From Alcaligenes faecalis (GTDB taxonomy: Bacteria; Pseudomonadota; Gammaproteobacteria; Burkholderiales; Burkholderiaceae_B): a stretch of DNA of 64,000 bases. Under the pieces are notes generated by a model. It worked only from the letters and a program-made list of their open reading frames with translations, did not search any database and had not been told where the DNA came from. This document shows positions 55,654 to 64,000 of this stretch, piece after piece (positions within the stretch are counted from its first letter, which is position 1; every line of letters starts with the position of its first letter). The stretch spans positions 1,736,001 through 1,800,000 of the forward strand of contig NZ_CP023667.1 of assembly GCF_002443155.1 (NCBI RefSeq), in the 5' to 3' direction. Both the position numbers and the translations under genes were made by a program.

Positions 55654-55971
55654 ATGAAAAACATCGCACGCGCAACTATCGCCAGCCTGATTCTTGGTGC
55701 AACCGCTTTGAGCGGCACTGCCATGGCAGCCACCAACAACGCCGCCACCGGTGAAAACCTGAACTACCCAACGATTCAATCGACCGACGCTCCGTTGAGC
55801 CGTCAGCAAGTGGTTCAGGAACTGGCTGCTGCTCAAGAGCAAGGCTACATCAGCACAGGTTCGATGGGCGACTACCCACGTATCGACACCCGCTCCGAAC
55901 TGAGCCGCGATCAGGTTGCAGCAGAAGCCAAAGACTGGAACAACAACAACGGCACCTTTGTTGCTTACTAA
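55654..55971 (+). CDS. DUF4148 domain-containing exported protein
   Basis: A 105-residue protein with a signal peptide (MKNIARATIASLILGATALS, cleavage after AMA-A). The mature part has two DUF4148-type SR-x-Q-V segments, PLSRQQVVQELAAAQEQGY and SELSRDQVAAEAKDWNN. Such small periplasmic proteins occur in many copies in Burkholderiales genomes. The function is unknown. TTTGGAGTAAATA precedes the ATG. A strong terminator follows 38 bp past the stop, so it is monocistronic. Confidence 0.9.
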   Translation: MKNIARATIASLILGATALSGTAMAATNNAATGENLNYPTIQSTDAPLSRQQVVQELAAAQEQGYISTGSMGDYPRIDTRSELSRDQVAAEAKDWNNNNGTFVAY

Positions 55972-56008
55972 GCTGATTGCTCCCTAGTTAGTCGTAGTTC
56001 CCCCCTTG

Positions 56009-56036
56009 AAACGCCTCTTCGGAGGCGTTTTTTTAT
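56009..56036. terminator. Intrinsic terminator of the DUF4148 gene
   Basis: AAACGCCTC and GAGGCGTTT form a perfect 9-bp stem around TTCG, followed by T-run on +. Confidence 0.93.
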
Positions 56037-56044
56037 ACCATGTG

Positions 56045-56075
56045 TTGACCTTCCCATCGGGTCAAGCCCTAAAGT
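56045..56075 (+). promoter_or_regulatory. CueR-type (MerR family) promoter of copA
   Basis: A -35 TTGACC (56045-56050) and a -10 TAAAGT (56070-56075) are separated by 19 bp, the overlong spacer typical of MerR-family promoters. The spacer begins TTCCC and continues with a partial dyad GGGTCAAG, much like the E. coli copA promoter (TTGACCTTCCC). Copper-induced activation by a CueR protein encoded elsewhere is expected. Confidence 0.78.
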
Positions 56076-56109
56076 GGCCTCATTGACGATCCATTGAAGG
56101 GTGATTTCG

Positions 56110-58572
56110 ATGACAACAAGCGCTTCAAACCAGGGCTCACGCCTGACTTTAGACGTGGAAGGCATGACGTGCGCCTCCTGCGTCAGCCGGGTTGAAAAAA
56201 TTATTGGCAAGGTGCCAGGGGTGCAATCAGCCCAGGTCAACCTGGCCACCAACAAGGCCACTGTAAACTTCGAGGGTGCCGCCCCGATCGACGCCATTAT
56301 GCAGGCAGTGGAAAAGGGTGGTTACAAAGTTTCCCAACAGGACATCGTTCTGGATGTGCAGGACATGACCTGCGCCTCTTGCGTAGGTCGGGTGGAAAAA
56401 GCCCTGCTGAAAGTGCCCGGTGTGCAAAAAGCCTCGGTCAATCTGGCTACCGCCAAAGCCCACGTCCAGGTCGTGCAAGGCGTAAAAGCTGCCGACCTGA
56501 TCCAGGCTGTGAGCAAAGCCGGTTATCCCGCCAGCCTGGCCGAAGCCGCCGCCACAAACGACCAGTTTGAACGGGCCGAGCAAACCTACGAAACCCTGCG
56601 CAAGCGGTTCTGGCTCGCTTTGGTTCTGGCCTTGCCTGTTTTCATTCTGGAAATGGGCGGCCATATGGTGCCTGCCTTTCATCATTGGGTGGCCAGCACC
56701 ATCGGCACACAAAACAGCTGGCTGATCCAGTTTGTTCTCACCACGCTGGTCTTGCTATTTCCTGGCCGAGAGTTCTATACCAAAGGAATTCCTGTTCTGC
56801 TGCGTGGTGGCCCGGATATGAACTCGCTGGTGGCGGTGGGGACCTTGGCAGCGTACAGCTTCTCGCTGGTTGCAACCTTTGCCCCCCAGTGGCTGCCTGC
56901 CGAGTCCGTCTACGTCTACTTTGAAGCTGCTGCTGTCATCGTGGCCCTGATTTTGCTGGGCCGTGTCATGGAAGCCCGTGCAAAGGGCCGGACCTCCGAA
57001 GCCATTCAGCGCTTGCTCAGTCTGCAACCGCCGACCGCCCGTGTACGTCGCGACGGCCAGGAAGTAGAGCTGCCTTTAGCCGATCTGCATACGGGCGATA
57101 TCGTCCTGGTTCGCCCCGGCGAGCGCATTCCGGTCGACGGTGATGTGGTAGCCGGTCAAAGCTACGTGGATGAATCCATGGTGACGGGCGAGTCCATTGC
57201 CGTCTCCAAATCCCAGGGCGATAAAGTCATTGGCGGCACCGTCAATCAAAAAGGTTCGCTGGAGTTTGAAGCCACGGCAGTGGGTCAGGATACGGTGCTG
57301 GCCAATATTGTTTCCATGGTTGAACAGGCCCAGGGTTCCAAGCTGCCTATTCAGGCCGTCGTCGACAAAATCACGCTGTGGTTTGTACCCGCCGTCATGA
57401 CACTGGCTGTCTTGACCGCCATTGTCTGGCTGATTTTTGGCCCGTCGCCCGCATTGAGCTTTGCGCTGGTCAATGCCGTGGCCGTGCTGATCATTGCATG
57501 CCCGTGCGCCATGGGTCTGGCCACGCCAACCTCCATCATGGTGGGCACCGGCCGCGCCGCACAGGCAGGTGTACTGTTCCGTAAAGGGGACTCGCTGCAA
57601 GCACTGCGCGATGTGAAAGTTGTCGCCGTGGATAAAACCGGCACCCTGACCAAAGGTGCACCCGAACTGACTGATTTTGTCTGCGCTCCCGGTGAAAACC
57701 AGGATCAGGCGCTGGCTGCCATCGCCGCTCTGGAAAACTACTCCGAGCATCCGATTGCCCAGGCCATCGTCAGCGCAGCCAAGGACAAGCAAATCACGCT
57801 GCCTGACGCCGAGCAGTTCGAATCCCTGACCGGTTTGGGCGTCACAGCTCAAATCGGAGCCGATCAATGGCATGTCGGTGCAGACCGCTTGATGACTCAA
57901 TTAGGTGCAGACCTGTCTGCCTTTACGGAGCAAGCCCAGACGCTGGCCCAGGAAGGCAAGACGCCCATGTATGCCGCTCGCAACAAGCAGGTTATTGCCT
58001 TGCTGGCCGTGGCTGATCCGATCAAGGAAACCACCCCGCGCGCCATTGAGCAACTGCATGCCCGTGGTATCAAGGTGGTGATGATTACCGGTGACAACCG
58101 CCACACGGCCAATGCCATTGCCCGCCGCTTGAATATTGATGAAGTGGTGGCGGAAGTCATGCCTGAAGGCAAGGTCCAGGCTGTCCAGGCTCTGCGAGAA
58201 ACCCATCAACATCTGGCCTATGTCGGTGACGGGATTAACGACGCACCCGCGCTGGCCGTGGCCGACGTGGGGATTGCCATTGGCACCGGTACGGATATTG
58301 CCATTGAAGCGGCTGATGTGGTCTTGATGTCGGGGGATATGCAGGGTGTAGTCACCGCCATTTCCCTGTCCCACGCCACCATGCGCAATATCCATCAAAA
58401 CCTGTTCTGGGCCTTTGCCTACAACGTGGCGCTAATCCCGGTTGCCGCCGGTGTGCTGTATCCCTTTAACGGCACCTTGCTCTCGCCCATGTTTGCGGCA
58501 GGCGCCATGGCCTTGTCCAGCGTCTTTGTGGTCAGCAATGCCTTACGCTTGCGGCGTGTGAAGCTGAATTAA
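56110..58572 (+). CDS. copA: Copper-exporting P1B-type ATPase CopA
   Basis: The 820-residue ATPase has two N-terminal HMA domains with CASC sites (C21/C24 and C88/C91). Membrane helices and the P-type motifs follow: TGES, CPC at 464-466 in the ion channel, DKTGTLT with phosphorylated D508, SEHPIAQAI and [10 protein letters not shown]. It pumps Cu+ from cytoplasm to periplasm. ATG 56110 has GAAGGGTG upstream; GTG 56101 in the same frame is a less likely start. It is preceded by a CueR-type promoter and followed by a terminator, so it is monocistronic. Confidence 0.96.
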   Translation: MTTSASNQGSRLTLDVEGMTCASCVSRVEKIIGKVPGVQSAQVNLATNKATVNFEGAAPIDAIMQAVEKGGYKVSQQDIVLDVQDMTCASCVGRVEKALLKVPGVQKASVNLATAKAHVQVVQGVKAADLIQAVSKAGYPASLAEAAATNDQFERAEQTYETLRKRFWLALVLALPVFILEMGGHMVPAFHHWVASTIGTQNSWLIQFVLTTLVLLFPGREFYTKGIPVLLRGGPDMNSLVAVGTLAAYSFSLVATFAPQWLPAESVYVYFEAAAVIVALILLGRVMEARAKGRTSEAIQRLLSLQPPTARVRRDGQEVELPLADLHTGDIVLVRPGERIPVDGDVVAGQSYVDESMVTGESIAVSKSQGDKVIGGTVNQKGSLEFEATAVGQDTVLANIVSMVEQAQGSKLPIQAVVDKITLWFVPAVMTLAVLTAIVWLIFGPSPALSFALVNAVAVLIIACPCAMGLATPTSIMVGTGRAAQAGVLFRKGDSLQALRDVKVVAVDKTGTLTKGAPELTDFVCAPGENQDQALAAIAALENYSEHPIAQAIVSAAKDKQITLPDAEQFESLTGLGVTAQIGADQWHVGADRLMTQLGADLSAFTEQAQTLAQEGKTPMYAARNKQVIALLAVADPIKETTPRAIEQLHARGIKVVMITGDNRHTANAIARRLNIDEVVAEVMPEGKVQAVQALRETHQHLAYVGDGINDAPALAVADVGIAIGTGTDIAIEAADVVLMSGDMQGVVTAISLSHATMRNIHQNLFWAFAYNVALIPVAAGVLYPFNGTLLSPMFAAGAMALSSVFVVSNALRLRRVKLN

Positions 58573-58608
58573 GAGTGCATCAAAACACCTCATACCGCAG
58601 GTCTTTCC

Positions 58609-58636
58609 AACCCGTTGTTTTAACAGCGGGTTTTTT
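58609..58636 (+). terminator. Intrinsic terminator of copA
   Basis: AACCCGTTG and CAGCGGGTT pair over 9 positions with one G-U, around TTTTAA, followed by six T. Confidence 0.85.
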
Positions 58637-58660
58637 CCTCTCCTTTCTCTCTCAGAGAAA

Positions 58661-58691
58661 AAAAATGCCGCCACGGATGGACGGCATTTTT
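58661..58691. terminator. Bidirectional terminator between copA and ytoQ
   Basis: AAAAATGCCG (58661-58670) and CGGCATTTTT (58682-58691) form a perfect 10-bp stem. On the - strand the T-run continues, fitting the end of ytoQ 46 bp past its stop. Confidence 0.85.
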
Positions 58692-58736
58692 ATCGAGCAA
58701 AGCAACATCGCCACACTCAGGATTCCGTTTTATCGC

Positions 58737-59177
58737 TCAGGCTTTCAGCGTATAGCGCAAAATCTCGACGATTTGCTCGGGTGTGGTCGCCCAGGCCTGC
58801 GCACTGGCATCCACTTCTTTCAATGGGTGGATGATGTCCTCGGCATGCAAGGTCACGTAGGGTTTGCCCAAGGCGGCACAGAAGCCGGCATCAAAAGCAG
58901 CATTCCACTGCTTGTACTTGTCCCCAAAGCGCACCACGACCAGATCCGCTTGCTCAATCAAGGTTCTGGTACGGATGGCATTGATTTTGGAGGATTTGTG
59001 ATCACGCCAAAAACCTTCGCTGGCCGGCCCCAGGTGATCGCCTGCAGCATCGCTGGCATCGTGATCGGTGACAGGGCTGGTAAAGGTGATCTCCAATCCA
59101 GCGGCCTTTGCACCTTGAGCAATCTGCTCGCGCCAATCCGTGTGAATTTCGCCGGACAGATAAACGGTGTAAGTCAT
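58737..59177 (-). CDS. YtoQ family protein
   Basis: The 146-residue protein starts MTYTVYLSGEIHTDWREQIA, the YtoQ N-terminus. TSPVTDHDASDAAGD and RFGDKYKQWNAAFDAGFCAA with GKPYVTLH follow. The family resembles nucleoside 2-deoxyribosyltransferases in fold and is uncharacterised. ATG 59177 is used, with GGAG 6 nt upstream. It stands alone between copA and the cyclase. Confidence 0.9.
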   Translation of the reverse strand: MTYTVYLSGEIHTDWREQIAQGAKAAGLEITFTSPVTDHDASDAAGDHLGPASEGFWRDHKSSKINAIRTRTLIEQADLVVVRFGDKYKQWNAAFDAGFCAALGKPYVTLHAEDIIHPLKEVDASAQAWATTPEQIVEILRYTLKA

Positions 59178-59353
59178 TACGCACTCCATAAAGAAAAGCC
59201 GGACGCCTCTTCAACAGGCGCCCGGCGCATTCAAACCCGTCCAACAGTAGCATATTGAGCGCTGTCTAACAGCAGACAAACGCGATAGCCCTTATTTGCA
59301 AACACATTCGGGATGTCGGGCAGGCGAGCCGTTCCTTTGAATGCGGCCCTTGA

Positions 59354-60379
59354 TTAGCGAATCGGGATGGCGACAGGGCGCAAGGGAGCGGCATCACCAC
59401 CACGGATCTTGAGCGGGCCACCAATAAAGGCAAACTCATAGACCTTGTCCTTGGACAATTCATCCAGCGCAATCAGCTCGATAATCGGTGCACCTTGTTG
59501 TGCCAGCAGGTACGTGTGCAAAGGCACGTAGTCGTCGGGCACTTCGGAAGGGAAGGTTTCAAAGCTCAAGTTGTCCGCACCCACAATCATGGCGCCGCCT
59601 TCTTCCACCAGGTAGCGAGCAGCATCCAGGCCCATGCCGGGAGGCGCATTCATGTAGGCTTTGGGATCATTGAAGAGCTTCATGCGACCGGTACGGATCA
59701 GGACAATATCACCTTCTTTCAGCACCGTTTTTTGACGGGCCAGGGCATCCTTCAAATCCTGACGCGTGATGCGATACTGGTCAGGCAGCATGTCTACACC
59801 TTTGGCGGCGGCCACATCAATCAAGACACCACGGGCAATCAAGGGCGGGAATTTTTCGATACCCGTGCGGTTCCAGCCACGGTCACCCAGATGCTCATCA
59901 GCCTTGAAGCCATTCCAGATCTTTCCATGAATTCCGAAGTGATTCAGGGCATCAATATGTGTCCCCGTATGGCTGTACATGGAAAAGGCCGTGCCCGTAT
60001 AGCTACGCACCGCGTTCATGTCCTTGCCAACACCCATCGGATCATCCACCTCAGTGCCACGGGGGGTGTGAGTCATCCAGAACTGATAGTGCGGGTCACC
60101 CGCATCCTGCCAGCTGGGCATGCCCAGGTAGTAGTCGGTCGCCAGGTCATAGACCTTGCTGCCATCCAGGCGGGACAGAATGGCGGCTCGCGACGCAGGG
60201 GTAATCAGGTTCAGGCGACCAATTTCATCATCCGGGCCCCAGGGGCTGATGCCTACTTCCTGAGTACCAAGAGGCGGGGGGTTATTCGCTTGATGAGTGG
60301 AATGAGCCAGGGAGACGCTCATGCTGCTTGCGCCAACCAACAATAAACCGAGAAGACGGTGAGAGAAACGAATCGACAT
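59354..60379 (-). CDS. Exported cyclase family (kynurenine formamidase-like) metal hydrolase
   Basis: The 341-residue protein has a signal peptide (MSIRFSHRLLGLLLVGASSM). The cyclase-family metal motif is HTGTHIDALNHF, with further His and Asp in VLIRTGR and ALDELSKD regions. The family includes kynurenine formamidase and isatin hydrolase, but the exported location and extra length suggest another substrate. It lies 48 bp downstream of the FrnE-like gene on the same strand. Confidence 0.87.
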   Translation of the reverse strand: MSIRFSHRLLGLLLVGASSMSVSLAHSTHQANNPPPLGTQEVGISPWGPDDEIGRLNLITPASRAAILSRLDGSKVYDLATDYYLGMPSWQDAGDPHYQFWMTHTPRGTEVDDPMGVGKDMNAVRSYTGTAFSMYSHTGTHIDALNHFGIHGKIWNGFKADEHLGDRGWNRTGIEKFPPLIARGVLIDVAAAKGVDMLPDQYRITRQDLKDALARQKTVLKEGDIVLIRTGRMKLFNDPKAYMNAPPGMGLDAARYLVEEGGAMIVGADNLSFETFPSEVPDDYVPLHTYLLAQQGAPIIELIALDELSKDKVYEFAFIGGPLKIRGGDAAPLRPVAIPIR

Positions 60380-60427
60380 GGGATGTCCTTATAGGGAACG
60401 TAAGTAAGAAAGAGGGGAGAGCCGCGT

Positions 60428-61105
60428 TTACAGCAAGGCGAGCAAACGGCTTTTGAGCATGTCGGCAGGCTGGGTCTGCAAGCGAGCCAGCTCCTGGCCT
60501 GTCTCACGCGAGGACACCAGGACGGTGGGAATGGACTGGATACCCAGCCTGGCAGCTTGAGTGCGATCGGCTTGAACCCGCTGATGAGCAATATCGCTAT
60601 CCATGGCGCTCAGAAAGGCTTCACCATCAAAACCTTGAGCCACGGCAATCGCCAGCAGGGTGTCCATATCGCCGATATTGCGGCTTTCTGCCAGATGCGC
60701 GCGCTGCACGGCATCAAAGTAGTCCCAATGACCTTGCTCACCAGCCAGCAGACAGGCTGCCTGGCAAGCCAGGGCGGACAGCATTCCGTGGGGATACTCG
60801 AAGTTCTGTGCCTGCATGCCCTCGATATTGATGGACTGGGTATCGTCGTGTTGAGCGCAGGCGGCCCAATGCCCCAGGATTTCACGTTTGGCGCGCTCCA
60901 TGGAACCGAAGGCGCGCAGCATTTGCTCACGGCTGTCTTGCAGAACAAAGGTATGATGGCGGACCTGGATACCCAGGTCAGCAGCCACTTGCCGCAGACG
61001 TGGCGACATGACATAACACCATCCGCAGACGGCATCATGGAAGAAATCAATAATTAAGGGGGAGACCAGCGGTTGAGTCGTGCCAGGGTATGGTTGATCG
61101 TGCAT
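60428..61105 (-). CDS. DsbA-like FrnE family thiol oxidoreductase
   Basis: The 225-residue protein has a thioredoxin fold with C27-GW-C30 in FHDAVCGWCYVMSP. QSIPTVLVSSRE holds the cis-Pro. Without a signal peptide it acts in the cytoplasm, like other FrnE/2-hydroxychromene isomerase-type proteins. It precedes the exported cyclase gene (48 bp gap), so the two are probably cotranscribed. The shared substrate, if any, is unknown. Confidence 0.85.
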   Translation of the reverse strand: MHDQPYPGTTQPLVSPLIIDFFHDAVCGWCYVMSPRLRQVAADLGIQVRHHTFVLQDSREQMLRAFGSMERAKREILGHWAACAQHDDTQSINIEGMQAQNFEYPHGMLSALACQAACLLAGEQGHWDYFDAVQRAHLAESRNIGDMDTLLAIAVAQGFDGEAFLSAMDSDIAHQRVQADRTQAARLGIQSIPTVLVSSRETGQELARLQTQPADMLKSRLLALL

Positions 61106-61208
61106 TGTGATGTCCTTGTAAGATGGTCATCACAATAGCGTTCCCCGGAGCGGAGAATAAGCACGTGGCGGTGCAGACTGTTTTTACTCTGGGTTCAGAA
61201 AGGCCTGT

Positions 61209-62141
61209 TTACCGGGCTTTGGACATGGCATTGGGCAGTTGGGCGGCCAGATAATCCACGAAGGCTTTGACCTTGGGTTGCAGGTGTCGGTTGGTCGGAT
61301 ACACGGCATAAATATGCCGTGGCTCATTCACGAACTCGGGCAAAACGCGTTGCAACTGCCCGCTGGCAATGGCCGGATCTGCCAGAAAAGAAGGCAGGGC
61401 ACCGATCCCCAAACCTGCAATCAGAAAGTCGCGCAGCATCAGGCTGTTATTCACCTGACTATGTTCGCCTGAAAACAGCAATGCCGTGCTGCCGGGAGCC
61501 GGCGTGTTAGGGGCGCTGTCTATATCACTATCAAAAACAATGCCTTGGGTATGCGCCAGGCTGTAGCTGATCATTTGGTGATGCCGTAAATCCTGCAAAG
61601 TCTGGGGTTGACCATGGAGCTTCAGATAAGCAGGGGCCGCGCAAAGCTTTTGCTCGATGGTGGCCAGACGACGGGCAATCAGGGTGGAATCATCCAGGCT
61701 GGTACGCAAACGCACCGACACATCAAAACCATGCGCAACCGTGTCCACAATCCGGTCTTCCATGACTAGCTCCAGCTTCAGGTCCGGGTACTTGCGCAGA
61801 AAATCCGTAATCAAGGGCGACAGAACGCTAAGCGCAAAGGACAGGGGCGCATTGACGCGCAAGGTACCCGCTACGCGTTGGGATTGTTGTTTGACCGAGC
61901 GCTCCAAGGCGTCCAGCTCATCCAGTAATCGACAGCATTCGGCATAGTAACTGCGGCCGGTTTCCGTCAGACTCATGCTGCGCGTGGTGCGCTGGATCAA
62001 GATCGTGTCCAGATGCGCCTCCAGACTCCGCAATTGCTTGCTCAAGCCAGCTGCCGATATCCCCAGGTCCTCGGCGGCCTTGGCCAAGCCGCCCAACTCC
62101 ACAATGCGCCGGAAAGTGCGCATGACATTAAATGTGTCCAT
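61209..62141 (-). CDS. LysR family transcriptional regulator
   Basis: The 310-residue protein starts MDTFNVMRTFRRIVELGGLA and has the helix-turn-helix KAAEDLGISAAGLSKQLRSL, followed by the effector domain. The ISAAGLSKQ recognition helix is a common LysR variant. ATG 62141 is chosen; a TTG start 21 bp upstream is less likely. It lies upstream of the FrnE-cyclase pair on the same strand (103 bp gap) and may control it. Confidence 0.88.
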   Translation of the reverse strand: MDTFNVMRTFRRIVELGGLAKAAEDLGISAAGLSKQLRSLEAHLDTILIQRTTRSMSLTETGRSYYAECCRLLDELDALERSVKQQSQRVAGTLRVNAPLSFALSVLSPLITDFLRKYPDLKLELVMEDRIVDTVAHGFDVSVRLRTSLDDSTLIARRLATIEQKLCAAPAYLKLHGQPQTLQDLRHHQMISYSLAHTQGIVFDSDIDSAPNTPAPGSTALLFSGEHSQVNNSLMLRDFLIAGLGIGALPSFLADPAIASGQLQRVLPEFVNEPRHIYAVYPTNRHLQPKVKAFVDYLAAQLPNAMSKAR

Positions 62142-62293
62142 AAAGGATAGGTGCTCAAACAATCATCTATAGCAGGGCTTGGGTGGGACGTGCTCCTTGG
62201 ATCTGGCGCGCCGCCACGTCAGGAGTCGTATCCTACCGCATTGCTGCTGGCGCTTAACACCTGATTTTCCTGCCTCGGATAAGATGGAAGCCC

Positions 62294-63493
62294 TTATTTC
62301 CAGCCCAGGCTATGGGACTGCTCCAGGGCCTGGTGACGTTGGTCATCATCGGCATGCAGATAAATATTGGTCGTGGCGATGGACTCATGGCCCAGGGTGT
62401 CACGGATGATACGTAAATCCACCCCTTGGTCAGCCAAGTGAGAGCCTGCCGAGTGGCGCAGCCAGTGTGCCGAAGCCTGCTCAAGAATCCGGGCCTGAGA
62501 CTCCTGGTCCGGATGCAAATCCCGCAAGCGGTCAGCACTGCCCTGAAAAACCTGTTTGACCAGCACATGCGCCATGGCTCGCGTCAGGTGCTTGTCGCTG
62601 GCACCGGCCGACATCAATAAGGGGTACGGCTCCAACGCCTGCGGGGCGCCCTCCAGACCATGCGCCTGCCGATAGCGCATCAGTTCGCCAAACAGTTCTT
62701 GCGTCAAAGGCACACGACGCCATTTGTCGCCTTTGCCGTGAATGTGCAACCACCACTGGGCTGTCTCTCCCGCATCGACACGTTCCTGAACATCGGCCAT
62801 GCGAGCCTGAACCAGTTCAGAAATACGCAGAGCACCACCATAAAGAATAGAGAAGAGCCAACGCACACGGGCTTTATAGCGCAACTCGCTCTGCGTATCT
62901 TCGGGCAAAGCCTGGATGTAATCCTGCACCCAGCGCCATTGCAGTCGGCTCAAATACCGTTGCTGGGGGGCGGTGGTTTTCTTTTGACGGCGGCCTTGAT
63001 GGGACAAAGCCAAAGGATTGCCCGCCAAATACCCCGCCTGCACCAACCAGCTAAATAAAGAGTTCAGGATCAATAAAGCCTGATTTCGGCTGCTTTCAGA
63101 CAGAGGCCCGGCAAAGGGCCGCCACGCCGCATGGTGGCGGGCAGGGCGGGAGCGCCCTTGAACCACCCAACGATGGGCAGGTTGGGGGTCTGCCAGAAAC
63201 AAACGATAAGCCAGTATGTCTTCCAGGCTAAGCGAGGACAGGTCCTTGCGACGCTCCAATACCGCCCATAACAAAAGCCGCTCCGCCTCCTTGCGATAGT
63301 TCGCGTAGGTACGCGGGCTATCTATATAGCGTGCCAACCAGGCTCGCAGCGCCTCTATATCTGTTTGCGCCTCAATCTGCGCCCGTCCTCCGAGAGAACG
63401 GTTTGCTCCTTGCCGCCCATCAAAACGGGCCAGCAATTGCGCAATATCGTCCGATCCCAGATCTGTTGAAGGCGAAGTTTTACTTATTTCCAT
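62294..63493 (-). CDS. Tyrosine recombinase (phage integrase family)
   Basis: The 399-residue protein has an N-terminal SAM-like core-binding domain (residues about 45-165) and a C-terminal catalytic domain. The RHRY set is visible: Arg in GGALRISELV, H343 and R346 in HWLRHSAGSH, H369 in TLGHES and Y378 in NIYLHAD. It breaks and rejoins DNA through a 3'-phosphotyrosine. No phage or conjugative genes flank it within the window. It is divergent from a KfrA-type gene across a perfect palindrome. The 45-residue leader (GSDDIAQLLARFDGRQGANR) is extra compared with XerC/D. Confidence 0.9.
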   Translation of the reverse strand: MEISKTSPSTDLGSDDIAQLLARFDGRQGANRSLGGRAQIEAQTDIEALRAWLARYIDSPRTYANYRKEAERLLLWAVLERRKDLSSLSLEDILAYRLFLADPQPAHRWVVQGRSRPARHHAAWRPFAGPLSESSRNQALLILNSLFSWLVQAGYLAGNPLALSHQGRRQKKTTAPQQRYLSRLQWRWVQDYIQALPEDTQSELRYKARVRWLFSILYGGALRISELVQARMADVQERVDAGETAQWWLHIHGKGDKWRRVPLTQELFGELMRYRQAHGLEGAPQALEPYPLLMSAGASDKHLTRAMAHVLVKQVFQGSADRLRDLHPDQESQARILEQASAHWLRHSAGSHLADQGVDLRIIRDTLGHESIATTNIYLHADDDQRHQALEQSHSLGWK

Positions 63494-63580
63494 GCTTAGG
63501 CAGAAAAACGGAGGCGTTAAGAGAGCAGGGAAGGGCTTTCAAACCCATCCCTGAGCAATCCGGCCTGTTAAAGGCTAGAT

Positions 63581-63608
63581 ATTTGACATTATAGAGATAA
63601 TGTCAAAT
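63581..63608. promoter_or_regulatory. Perfect palindromic operator between recombinase and KfrA-like gene
   Basis: ATTTGACATTAT (63581-63592) and ATAATGTCAAAT (63597-63608) are perfect 12-bp arms around AGAG. Each arm contains TTGACA, a consensus -35 hexamer, so a protein bound here would block promoters in both directions. KfrA proteins bind such operators and repress their own genes. The DNA around it is AT-rich. Confidence 0.8.
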
Positions 63609-63682
63609 TATAGAATCCGATTTGTTGATAATTTTATATATTACGTTGTATTATTAATTAAATGATCAACCGAGGTGAAAAA

Positions 63683-64000
63683 ATGGAGCAAAGCCAGCCA
63701 AACGAGAGCCAAATCCTGGCCGATGTTGCCCAATTGCGTGATCGCTTCAGCCATACGCAGACCTTGTACAAAGAAGTGGCTGCGCTCCTGTTTTTTCGCT
63801 ATGGCGTCACGCCTACGGCCAACAAGCTGTACCAATTGGTGCGTAAAGGCAGCATGAGCGCTCCTGCTCAGGCACTACAGACGTTCTGGGAAGATTTGCG
63901 GGACAAAAGCCGGGTTCGGCTGGATGTGGCTGACATGCCCGAAGAGCTGCAAACCCTGACAGGGGATCTGCTGGGCCGTCTCTGGCAAGAAGCGATTGGG
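63683..64000 (+). CDS. KfrA N-terminal domain DNA-binding protein (3' truncated by window)
   Basis: Only the first 106 residues are in the window and the frame stays open to the edge. The sequence has the KfrA_N pattern: RYGVTPTANKLYQLVRKGSM, then SAPAQALQTFWEDLRDKSRV. KfrA of plasmids RK2/R751 is an autorepressor with a long coiled-coil tail that helps plasmid maintenance. GAGGTGAAAAA precedes ATG 63683. The gene is divergent from the recombinase, and the palindrome at 63581 lies 75 bp upstream. Whether a coiled-coil tail follows cannot be seen. Confidence 0.85.
   Translation, partial: MEQSQPNESQILADVAQLRDRFSHTQTLYKEVAALLFFRYGVTPTANKLYQLVRKGSMSAPAQALQTFWEDLRDKSRVRLDVADMPEELQTLTGDLLGRLWQEAIG

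Noticed and set aside
62294..63493. Prophage or integrative element integrase
   Set aside because: No tRNA, no attachment-like direct repeats and no phage or conjugation genes are visible on the window side. It is kept as a stand-alone recombinase with KfrA until the flank is known.
1..64000. CRISPR arrays, rRNA, tRNA and insertion sequences
   Set aside because: I looked for regularly spaced repeats, CCA-ended cloverleaf regions and transposase frames and saw none. A covariance-model search could still find a small RNA that I missed.

Overview
The window reads as ordinary chromosome of a betaproteobacterium, most likely an Alcaligenaceae member close to Alcaligenes. This is inferred from gene content: a proteobacterial housekeeping set, UgpBAEC, FbpABC, LivHMGF and DUF4148 secreted proteins, in a moderately GC-rich genome with many compact convergent and divergent units. 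There are no rRNA or tRNA genes, no CRISPR array and no insertion sequence that I can see. About 57 protein genes are supported; the first and last are cut by the window edges.

Layout. 0-2.5 kb: end of an FAD monooxygenase gene, a MarR regulator, NudC (NAD-RNA decapping/NADH pyrophosphatase), then a 0.6 kb strikingly AT-rich gene-free stretch. 2.5-10 kb: YicC ribonuclease, an SbcCD-like nuclease/ATPase pair (YhaO/YhaN type), and an RNase PH - RdgB - HemW run. 10-15.4 kb: glutamine synthetase with a possible sigma-54 promoter, an ElaA acetyltransferase, a divergent LysR/MFS pair sharing a nested palindromic operator, and a glutaredoxin-MauE fusion. 15.4-19.1 kb: FbpABC ferric-iron importer with a Fur box. 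19.3-24.6 kb: a redox/oxidative-stress block of Fpr, RidA, RecG, OxyR (both redox cysteines present) and a Dps with a histone-H1-like tail. 24.6-36.6 kb: transport and amino-acid genes: an orphan branched-chain amino-acid binding protein, the ugpBAEC glycerol-3-phosphate importer with a Pho box, ProC, and a second binding protein with livHMGF.

36.7-47 kb: GST, an S9 peptidase, a 2-hydroxyacid dehydrogenase/SDR/erythrose-4-phosphate dehydrogenase run that may feed vitamin B6 synthesis, FumC, a PQQ-type sugar dehydrogenase, a methyltransferase, and a universal stress protein and cytochrome c sharing an intergenic FNR/ANR box. 47-52.3 kb: a tight catabolic operon (FAD hydroxylase, aldehyde dehydrogenase, RidA, class II aldolase) followed by an AraC regulator. 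52.5-62.1 kb: MFS exporter, ankyrin protein, LysR opposite a DUF4148 protein, CopA copper ATPase behind a CueR-type 19-bp-spacer promoter, YtoQ, a cyclase plus a FrnE-like oxidoreductase, and another LysR. 62.3-64 kb: a tyrosine recombinase divergent from a KfrA-type DNA-binding protein across a perfect 12-bp-arm palindrome; this pair is the best candidate for an undescribed system but is truncated by the window end.

Regulatory calls are based on reading consensus matches and inverted repeats by eye; none has been scored computationally. Start codons were chosen by Shine-Dalgarno spacing and expected family N-termini.
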